This document shows, one piece after another, positions 58,006 through 64,000 of a DNA stretch of 64,000 nt (position 1 is the first letter of the stretch; the number at the start of each line of letters is the position of its first letter). The stretch comes from Halobaculum rubrum (GTDB lineage Archaea > Halobacteriota > Halobacteria > Halobacteriales > Haloferacaceae), in assembly GCF_019880225.1 (NCBI RefSeq), contig NZ_CP082284.1, positions 1,798,001 through 1,862,000 on the forward strand, written 5' to 3'. Made by a program: the position numbers and the translations under genes. The notes beneath the pieces were generated by a model. It saw only the letters and a list, made by a program, of their open reading frames with translations. It was not told the DNA's origin and searched no databases.

Positions 58006-58667
58006 TGTCGGTACGCCGGTCCCGCGAGGAGGAGGAGGCCGCCGAGCGCCGCCGCGCCGATCAACCACGGGTCGAGCACGCCGTCGAGGCCCACCTCGGC
58101 GACGCGCCCGGCGGAGGCGCCCGCGACGGTGCCGGCGACGGCCCACGGGAGTTCCCCGATCGCGCTCCCGAGGACGAACGGACCGGCGCGGACGCCCGCG
58201 AGGCCGGCGGCGACGGAGACGGCGTCGGAGGGGAACGGGAGCAGCCGGGAGGCGGCGACCGAGCGGGTCCCCCCCGCGACGGAGACGGCGCGCTCGCCGG
58301 CGCCGACGGCGCGGTCGAGGAGGTCGTTGACGGCCGTCGAGATCCGGTCGGCGCCGGCGAGCGCGCCGCCCGCGCCGCGCCCGCGACGGGCGAACAGGTA
58401 CGGCGGGATCGAGGTCAGTACCATCGCGCCCAGCGACAGGGGGATCGCCGACAGCCCGAAGCCGTAGCCGGCGACGACCGCCAACAGCGTCACCGGCCAC
58501 GCGACCAGCGGACGAACGACCGCCAGTGCGACGAGCACCGCGAGAAGCCTCCACGGATCGGCGGTGACCCACGCGAGGCGGTCGAGCACGGCGTTCGGGG
58601 AGCCGACCGCGACCGCGACCACCACCGCGCCGGCGACGAGGCCGCCGACGAGCGCGCGACGGTTCAC
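57984..58667 (-). CDS. VTT-domain (DedA/TVP38-like) membrane protein
   Basis: A 227-residue protein from a GTG at 58667 with about five membrane segments. The VTT signature is SRLLPFPSDAVSVAAGLAGV, then GSAIGELPW. An early PVTLLAVVAGYGFG loop matches the re-entrant loop. DedA/VTT proteins scramble or flip lipids; some bacterial DedA proteins return undecaprenyl phosphate across the membrane. Here it sits with the cis-prenyltransferases and DUF92. Its 3' end overlaps the GNAT gene. Confidence 0.85.
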   Translation of the reverse strand: MNRRALVGGLVAGAVVVAVAVGSPNAVLDRLAWVTADPWRLLAVLVALAVVRPLVAWPVTLLAVVAGYGFGLSAIPLSLGAMVLTSIPPYLFARRGRGAGGALAGADRISTAVNDLLDRAVGAGERAVSVAGGTRSVAASRLLPFPSDAVSVAAGLAGVRAGPFVLGSAIGELPWAVAGTVAGASAGRVAEVGLDGVLDPWLIGAAALGGLLLLAGPAYRHYRSSSV

Positions 58668-58825
58668 GGCCGCATTGGGGTCGTCACGCGAATAAGGACC
58701 GCGGTCGCGGGTCGGTCGACTGACGGACGCCGTAGTTGTGTCCCCGGGTTCCCCGTTTCGGGATACCGTGTCGAGTTCCGGACAGTCGGGACGCTTAACA
58801 GCGCCCGCGACGAATCGGGGTCGAC

Positions 58826-59215
58826 GTGACACCGGGCGACGACGCGCCGGCGCGAACCCGCGAGGGGACTGTCGCGCTCGGGGTGGAGCTGCTGGAACAT
58901 CTCGAGGACGACGAGCTTCCGCTCCCCGAGCTGATCGACCGGCTTGAGACCGTGACGACGAGCCCGGCGGTCACTCGCGACGTGCTCGAGGAGGCCGAGC
59001 GCCGCGGGGTCATCGACCGCGAGGACGCGATCGTTCGCGTCCACGGGTCGGGGTTCGTCCGGTTCGACTCGCAGGTCGTCCGTCGGGAGGGGGACTTCTC
59101 GTGTCGCCGCTGCGGTGCGACGATCACGACCGGTCACTTCGTCCGGCTCGACGCCGGCGAACTCGGGCCGTTCGGCTCCTCGTGTGTTCGGAAGGTGACC
59201 GGCCGGGACTCGTGA
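58826..59215 (+). CDS. Small winged-helix/zinc-knuckle protein (DUF5830-like)
   Basis: A 129-residue protein from a GTG at 58826. Residues 20-80 form a winged-helix-like region (LEHLEDDELPLPELIDRLET, VTRDVLEEAERRGVID). The C-terminal part has CRRCGATI and a later SSCVRKV, which could hold one metal. The name DUF5830 is from memory. Likely a DNA-binding or RNA-binding factor. Confidence 0.7.
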   Translation: MTPGDDAPARTREGTVALGVELLEHLEDDELPLPELIDRLETVTTSPAVTRDVLEEAERRGVIDREDAIVRVHGSGFVRFDSQVVRREGDFSCRRCGATITTGHFVRLDAGELGPFGSSCVRKVTGRDS

Positions 59216-59249
59216 CGGTCCGGGGAGGAGAGCGGGGGAGACGCCGACG

Positions 59250-60350
59250 TCAGCGACCGCGCCGCAGCTCTTCGATCAGCTGCTCGATCAGCTCGGTCTG
59301 GCGTTCGAGCTGTTCGCCCTGCCGCTCGACGAGCGCTCGGAGGGCAGCCACCTCCTCGGCAACGTCGTCGGTGGGCTCGGCGGGCTCGAAGCCGGTGTCG
59401 CCGAAGCCCTCGCCGTCGTCGGCGCCGACCGCTCGCTCGTCCGCTTCGCCCGGGTCGGCCGCTCCGTGCAGTTCCGTCGCGGCCGTTGTCCCTGCGGCGC
59501 CGGCTGTCCCCGAGGGCGCGCTCATTCCGGTGTCCGTGGCCGTGTCTCCGCGTACTGCGTCGGCCGCGCCCGGCTCCTCGTCGTCGACGAGGGGCTCGTT
59601 GCGGGTGCCGGCGTCGGTGTCGACGGCCGCGGGATCGGTCGACAGCGGGTCGGGGCCGCCGCCGAAGTCCGTCCGGTCGACCGGATCGTCGGCGTCGTCC
59701 TCGCCGGCGGCGGCCGCCGAGAGCGCGCGGAACTCCTCGAAGGAGCCGACGTCGTAGTGGGCCAACAGCGCGTTCGTCAGCACCTCCTTGATCGCCCGGG
59801 CGCTGTCGCTGGGCGCCTTGAACCGCTCTTGGCGCCCGTCGGCGGTGAGCACGAGCGTGGTGGCGACGCTCCCCTCCTCGAACGTGAGATCGGCCACGTC
59901 GTCGTAGTGGAACTCCTCGTAGTCGTCGTCCCAGACGGCCGCGCCGATGTGCTTGACTATCCGGGCTGACGTGACCACGAGGGTGAGCTCGGAGAAGCGG
60001 AAGGTGCGCTCGACGGTCTCGCCGGCCTCGGTGATCCCGGCCGCCGAGAGGACGCCCGCGAGCACGGGGTGGAGGACCTCGTCGAGGGAGCCGCGCGGCA
60101 CCGAGAAGCTGCGGTCGCCGTCGAGGCCGTACTTGAGGGTGAACTTCGCCTTCCGACGCGACTCGGAGACGGCGACGCGCTCGGCGTCGTGAGGTAGCTC
60201 CTCGATGGACTCGTCGGAGAGCAGCCCGTCCGCGCGGTAGATCAGCGTGCGGGTCGGGGTGACGAACAGCTCGTCGTCCCCGCCGAGGTGGACGCGGGCG
60301 ACGGGGTCCTCCTCGCCCAGTTCCCCCCGAACCAGTTCCGGCAAACTCAT
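59250..60350 (-). CDS. Tandem PH-like domain protein with coiled-coil tail
   Basis: A 366-residue soluble protein. Two beta-rich modules of about 100 residues look like bacterial PH domains: ELFVTPTRTLIYRADGL with FTLKYGLDGDRSF, then LTLVVTSARIVKHIGA with SVATTLVLTADGRQERFKAP. A long Gly/Asp/Thr-rich linker (residues about 225-320) follows. The end is a heptad-rich helix (VAEEVAALRALVERQGEQLE). It may oligomerise and bind a membrane or protein surface. The ATG at 60350 is preferred. Confidence 0.75.
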   Translation of the reverse strand: MSLPELVRGELGEEDPVARVHLGGDDELFVTPTRTLIYRADGLLSDESIEELPHDAERVAVSESRRKAKFTLKYGLDGDRSFSVPRGSLDEVLHPVLAGVLSAAGITEAGETVERTFRFSELTLVVTSARIVKHIGAAVWDDDYEEFHYDDVADLTFEEGSVATTLVLTADGRQERFKAPSDSARAIKEVLTNALLAHYDVGSFEEFRALSAAAAGEDDADDPVDRTDFGGGPDPLSTDPAAVDTDAGTRNEPLVDDEEPGAADAVRGDTATDTGMSAPSGTAGAAGTTAATELHGAADPGEADERAVGADDGEGFGDTGFEPAEPTDDVAEEVAALRALVERQGEQLERQTELIEQLIEELRRGR

Positions 60351-60542
60351 ACCAGCGTTTCGCCCGCCCCACGGCTTAAACCCGGCGGGTACGCCGGTCC
60401 CGATTCGCGGGCGGTACACGGCGGGAGGACGCCGCGCCGGTCGAAACACCCCGACGGAACGACGGCTCGCGGTGTGTTCCGGTGTGTCGCACCGGTTCGC
60501 GATGGGAAGCTTCAAGAGTGCGACCGCCCGACGACAACGTGA

Positions 60543-60691
60543 GCCGGGGTGGCTTAGCTGGACATAGCGCCGCACTCATAGGGTTTCGAGATTCGGTGCG
60601 GAACGCCTTGGAAGCCTCCGCCCCAACGGGGCCCGCCGAGCCTCGTACCTGGGCCATGCGGAGATCGTGGGTTCGGAGCCCACCCCCGGCA
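60543..60691 (+). tRNA. Elongator tRNA-Met (CAT) with a 75-nt intron
   Basis: Exon 1 is 60543-60580 and exon 2 is 60656-60691, including the discriminator A. The acceptor is GCCGGGG/CCCCGGC, the anticodon stem CCGCA/TGCGG around C-U-CAT-A-A, and the T-arm GTGGG/CCCAC around TTCGGAG. The 75-base intron (60581-60655) lies between positions 37 and 38, the standard site, and its length equals that known for the haloarchaeal elongator tRNA-Met intron. No CCA is encoded. Confidence 0.95.
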
Positions 60692-60745
60692 TACGTTTCG
60701 CCTTTTGAGGACATACTGTTCTTCGTCCACGAACGCGGTCGTCCG

Positions 60746-60916
60746 ATGAACTCGGCCCGTCGGAACCGCGTTCTCTCGCTGCCGTTCGGCGTGCCGCTGG
60801 CGGTCGGGGGCGTCGTCGCTGTCGGGGCGGCGCTTCCGGCGCTCGCCCCCGTGCTCGCCGTCCCGTCGGCCTTCGCGGGTGGGGTCCGAAGCGTGCTCCA
60901 TCGAGAACTGCCGTGA
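60746..60916 (+). CDS. Small hydrophobic protein
   Basis: A 56-residue frame starting NSARRNRVLSLPFGV, with one or two membrane segments rich in Ala/Val and a basic end. It follows tRNA-Met. No family is known; it may not be expressed. Confidence 0.4.
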   Translation: MNSARRNRVLSLPFGVPLAVGGVVAVGAALPALAPVLAVPSAFAGGVRSVLHRELP

Positions 60917-60935
60917 CCGATCCGGCCTGGCCGGA

Positions 60936-61073
60936 CTAGTCGGCCGACTGCTCCTCGTCCGCCGAGAGGTGCTCCCACACCTCCGCACAGCCGCAGCCGG
61001 CATCGAGGTCGTCGAGATGGGAAGTGTCGACTTCGTCGTCGTCGTATCGACCGTCGGTCGTCTGTTCTGCCAT
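60936..61073 (-). CDS. Small acidic CGC protein
   Basis: A 45-residue acidic protein (AEQTTDGRYDDDEVDTSHL) with a GCGC motif followed by AEVWEHLS. The paired Cys could bind a metal. Comparable short proteins are common in haloarchaea. The ATG at 61073 fits. Confidence 0.6.
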   Translation of the reverse strand: MAEQTTDGRYDDDEVDTSHLDDLDAGCGCAEVWEHLSADEEQSAD

Positions 61074-61288
61074 CACTACCGTACACACCCCGTACTCGCA
61101 TAAGCCGCGCCGCAGAGTCAAGCGTGACCGACGCTCCCCGGTCGAGGACGGCGTTGCCGCTATCCCGAACGCCGGGATCGAAGCGATCCAGCCAGCGGCC
61201 GGCGATCCGCGACTACGTCGGCGTCACCGGAACCGTCGGCCGTTGCGCGCGGCGACGGGGGTATGTCCGCGGGTCGCCTCGCTCGGAT

Positions 61289-61642
61289 ATGAGCGTCGCC
61301 ATCAGGGTGCTCGACGACGGCGCGTGGGTCTCGGTGGACGACGAGCGTCGCGTCGGCGTCAGCGAACCGTGGCGCGTCGGCGGCGACGCGTGCGCCTGCG
61401 AGTGCGCCGACTACGTCGTCGAGGGGTTCACCGATGTCGGCGCGGACGGCCGGACGGTAACGGCCGACGTGTACGGGCAGTGTATCCGGTGTGGACAGGC
61501 CGCAAGCGTCCTGGGGGTCCCGGTCGGGCGGATCGTCGACGGCGAGTTCCGTCCCGTCGCAGGGGAGGCGATCCGCCTCCCGCGAGGCGGGCTCGGAGCG
61601 CCGCAATCGTTGCCGGTTCCCGGCAGCGTCGGGGAGGATTGA
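61289..61642 (+). CDS. Small cysteine-motif protein upstream of the nitrite/sulfite reductase gene
   Basis: A 117-residue protein. CACEC (residues about 34-38) and CIRCG (about 66-70) give four or five cysteines set for a zinc site. The rest is beta-rich (TVTADVYGQCIRCGQAA). It ends 47 bases before the reductase gene on the same strand and may be cotranscribed. Confidence 0.65.
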   Translation: MSVAIRVLDDGAWVSVDDERRVGVSEPWRVGGDACACECADYVVEGFTDVGADGRTVTADVYGQCIRCGQAASVLGVPVGRIVDGEFRPVAGEAIRLPRGGLGAPQSLPVPGSVGED

Positions 61643-61689
61643 CGCGGAGGCGCGGGTTAGGTACGTGGGGGCACTGTGTTCGCCCACGA

Positions 61690-63504
61690 ATGCCCACGGA
61701 CGTCGAGAACTGGAAATCGGAGGTGTACGGCAACGAGATCAGGGAGCACCTGCTGGCGTTCGCCGAGGAGGGGTGGGAGTCGATCCCGGCGGACGAACAC
61801 GACGCCTGGTTCGAGCGCTTCAAATGGTGGGGGCTGTACCACCAGCGGAACGGCCAGGAGAGCTACTTCATGATGCGGATCGGGACACCCAACGGCGTGC
61901 TGAAGCCGGGGCAAGTCGAGGTCGTCGCCGACATCGCCGACGAGTACGCCCGCGGCCCCGCCGAGAACCCCGAGTTCGGCGACGCGTACGTCGACTGGAC
62001 GACCCGCCAGTCGATCCAGCTCCACTGGATCCGGCTGGAGGACATCCCCGAGATCTTCGAGAAGCTGGAGGCCAACGGCCTGTCGACCCAGCAGGCGTGC
62101 GGCGACTCCTGGCGTAACATCGTGGGCTGCCCCGTCGCCGGCAAGGACTCCAACGAGTTCGTCGACGCGCTGCCCGTCGCGCTGGACCTCAACGAGACGT
62201 TCAAGGGTGACGACGACCACGCGAACCTCCCGCGTAAGTGGAAGGTGAGCGTCACCGGCTGCGAGGAGGGCTGCGGGCAGGGCGACATCAACGACCTCGC
62301 GTTCGAGCCGGCCGAGAAGCAGGGACAGAAGGGGTTCAACGTCCGCGTCGGCGGCGGCCTCTCGCGCAACGAGCCGCGGCTCGCTCGCGACATCGACGTG
62401 TTCGTCCCGCCGGAGGACGTCGACGCCGTCGCCGGCGGCCTCTCGGCGCTGTTCGACGACCACGGCGACCGCGAGGACCGCTACAACGCTCGGATGAAGT
62501 TCCTCACCGACGAGTGGGGGACCGAGAAGATCCGGCGCGTCCTCCAAGAGGACTACGTCGACTTCGGGCTCCAGCACGCCGGCCAGGACCTCCGCGACGA
62601 GTACACGTACAACTCCGGGCGCAACGACGCCGGCCACCACGACCACGTCGGCGTCCACGAGCAGAACGACGGCGACTACTACGTCGGCCTGAACGTCCTC
62701 GTCGGGCGGATGGGCGCCGACGACACCCGCGAACTCGCCCGGATCGCCGACGAGTACGGCTCCGGCGAGGTGCGCGTCACCCAGCGCCAGAACGTCATCG
62801 TCACCGACGTGCCCGAGGCGGACCTCGACGACCTGCTCGCGGAGGACCTGCTCGACACCTACGAGCCGGACCCGCACACGTTCATGCGCGGCTCCATCGC
62901 CTGCACGGGCACGGAGTTCTGCTCGCTGTCGATCGTCGAGACGAAGAACCGGCAGGTGCGGTACGCCCGCTGGCTCACGGACAACGTCGAGGTGCCCGAC
63001 GGCGTCGACGACTTCCACATCCACCTGTCGGGCTGTACGGCCTCCTGTGCGCAGCCGCAGATCGCCGACATCAGCCTGCGCGGGATGAAGACGCGCAAGG
63101 ACGGCGAGGCGGTCGAGGCGCTCGACATCGGCCTCGGCGGCGGCCTCGGCGCCGAGCCGCGCTTCGCGGAGTGGGTCGAGCAGCGCGTGCCCGCCGACGA
63201 GGTACCCGGCGCTATCGGGAACCTGCTCGCGAACTTCGAGGAGCGTCGCGAGGAGCGCGTTGTCCCGGAGGGACAACGAAAAGGAGACGGCGAAGCCGTC
63301 GAGTACGAGTCCTTCCGCGACTTCGTCGAGCGCACCGACGAGGAGACGCTCGCCGAGCTGGTCGAGCCGGAGGAGACCTCCTACGAGGACCCGTACATGC
63401 ACAACACGAAGCTGACGTGGTACCCGTACGCCGACGAGGACGACATGGACGCCTCGCCCGCGCCGGCGCGGGCGGACGGAACGCCCATCACCTCCGACGA
63501 CTGA
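61690..63504 (+). CDS. Ferredoxin-dependent nitrite/sulfite reductase
   Basis: A 604-residue siroheme-[4Fe-4S] reductase with the duplicated ferrodoxin-like repeats of the family (RKWKVSVTGCEEGCGQGDIN in the first half; the second half binds the cluster). Ligand cysteines are CTGTEFCSL and SGCTASCAQPQ, that is C-x5-C and C-x3-C. It reduces nitrite to ammonia or sulfite to sulfide with ferredoxin electrons. Sequence alone does not separate the two; no nas or sulfate genes are in view. The C-terminal 90 residues are acidic. Start: ATG 61690. Confidence 0.93.
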   Translation: MPTDVENWKSEVYGNEIREHLLAFAEEGWESIPADEHDAWFERFKWWGLYHQRNGQESYFMMRIGTPNGVLKPGQVEVVADIADEYARGPAENPEFGDAYVDWTTRQSIQLHWIRLEDIPEIFEKLEANGLSTQQACGDSWRNIVGCPVAGKDSNEFVDALPVALDLNETFKGDDDHANLPRKWKVSVTGCEEGCGQGDINDLAFEPAEKQGQKGFNVRVGGGLSRNEPRLARDIDVFVPPEDVDAVAGGLSALFDDHGDREDRYNARMKFLTDEWGTEKIRRVLQEDYVDFGLQHAGQDLRDEYTYNSGRNDAGHHDHVGVHEQNDGDYYVGLNVLVGRMGADDTRELARIADEYGSGEVRVTQRQNVIVTDVPEADLDDLLAEDLLDTYEPDPHTFMRGSIACTGTEFCSLSIVETKNRQVRYARWLTDNVEVPDGVDDFHIHLSGCTASCAQPQIADISLRGMKTRKDGEAVEALDIGLGGGLGAEPRFAEWVEQRVPADEVPGAIGNLLANFEERREERVVPEGQRKGDGEAVEYESFRDFVERTDEETLAELVEPEETSYEDPYMHNTKLTWYPYADEDDMDASPAPARADGTPITSDD

Positions 63505-63512
63505 AGGCGGGT

Positions 63513-63800
63513 ATGCCCGACCGGCTCATCCGCGTCAACGCCTACACGACCTTCGAACTGCTCGACGGCTTCGCCCGCGGGCACGACTTCGAGGAGGACG
63601 CAGTCGCCGTGTTGAACGTCACGGCGCCCCGCGAGAACCCCGAGGAGGTGACGCTCGAACTCGAACTCGACAACACCGGACTGGAGGCGCTCCCGCCCCA
63701 CGCCGAGGGCGTCACCCTCTCCGCGGCGGACGCACGCGAACTCGCCGGCGAACTGGAGAAATACGCCGCCCGCGTCGAGGCCGCGAACGGAGAGAACTGA
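63513..63800 (+). CDS. Small conserved protein next to the reductase (DUF6360-like)
   Basis: A 95-residue protein with an alpha/beta pattern (INAYTTFELLDGF-like start, VAVLNVTAPRENPEEVTLELEL, LSAADARELAGELEKYA). It follows the reductase gene by 8 bases, so the two are probably one unit. The family label is from memory. Confidence 0.65.
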   Translation: MPDRLIRVNAYTTFELLDGFARGHDFEEDAVAVLNVTAPRENPEEVTLELELDNTGLEALPPHAEGVTLSAADARELAGELEKYAARVEAANGEN

Positions 63801-63909
63801 TCGAGGACTGTCCGGGGCCACCGGCGACTCTCCCGCGGGCGACCGCCCCGTTCTCACCGCCGAGAGTCGGGGAGGAATCCTTTTGTAGCGTCCAGATGGA
63901 GCCGGACTC

Positions 63910-64000
63910 ATGTGGGTACGGGAGCGGGACGCCGTCGACTATCTGGGGATCGCCGCCGTGACGGTCCTCGCGTGGATCCACTTCCCGTACCGATTCTTCG
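63910..64000 (+). CDS. Start of a membrane protein gene, cut by the window edge
   Basis: The frame begins at ATG 63910 and reads WVRERDAVDYLGIAAVTVL, the start of a first membrane helix, and runs off the window without a stop. Only 30 residues are visible. Confidence 0.5.
   Translation, partial: MWVRERDAVDYLGIAAVTVLAWIHFPYRFF

Overview
This window is a GC-rich stretch of a haloarchaeal chromosome (class Halobacteria). The evidence is a strongly acidic proteome, TATA boxes with mostly leaderless starts, twin-arginine lipoprotein signals, archaeal genes (Cbf5, RadB, S8e, CDC48, CetZ tubulin, CofC/CofG for F420, a halobacterial transducer), and an elongator tRNA-Met with a 75-nt intron in the anticodon loop. 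The genus cannot be fixed from sequence alone.

Layout. 1-7 kb: a broken alpha/beta hydrolase at the edge, a membrane histidine kinase, ilvD, a methyltransferase, and a UbiA prenyltransferase fused to a lycopene-cyclase half-domain. 7-10.4 kb: an AT-richer patch with lipoproteins, a methyltransferase, a tiny membrane protein and a possible broken ORF, ending at tRNA-Pro(GGG). 10.5-13.2 kb: a metallo-deacylase and the cmk-cbf5 pair. 13.4-19.2 kb: regulators, a 201-bp tandem duplication, a His-rich MoaB, a membrane protein/XRE pair facing a quinone oxidoreductase across twin palindromes, and an epoxide-hydrolase-like protein. 19.3-25.2 kb: Hsp20-UbiB and two overlapping moeA genes, the second with a solute-binding-like tail. 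25.3-33.3 kb: a phosphate locus (AbrB-PhoU fusion facing pstSCAB, a lipoprotein, phoU). 33.3-38.3 kb: CDC48, LarC with a 55-residue zinc-ribbon partner, and a RuvC-like-fold protein. 38.3-48.2 kb: a transducer, radB, rps8e, a cupin, an acidic-repeat exported protein, pyrG-guaA and an NDUFA9-like protein. 48.5-53.2 kb: cetZ1 overlapping a membrane-anchored protein gene, cofC, an esterase and cofG. 53.3-58.7 kb: MscS, a catalytic cis-prenyltransferase, a non-catalytic cis-prenyltransferase paralogue, a DUF92 protein, a GNAT and a VTT/DedA-like protein. 58.8-64 kb: small zinc proteins, tRNA-Met, a nitrite/sulfite reductase and a truncated membrane gene.

The most interesting candidate is the 54.3-58.7 kb neighbourhood. 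One cis-prenyltransferase keeps every catalytic motif but lacks the C-terminal RxG. Its convergent neighbour has lost the catalytic Asp motif but ends in RRFGT, which mirrors the DHDDS/NgBR two-subunit architecture. Next to them sit a DUF92 protein (the family of the prenyl-phosphate kinase VTE6) and a VTT-domain protein (DedA-type polyprenyl-phosphate translocases are relatives). Two identical 18-bp elements spaced exactly 21 bp apart lie in the divergent promoter between the paralogue and DUF92. Together these suggest a locus for synthesis, activation and recycling of the dolichol-type lipid carrier. The second candidate is the membrane-anchored protein whose gene overlaps cetZ1.
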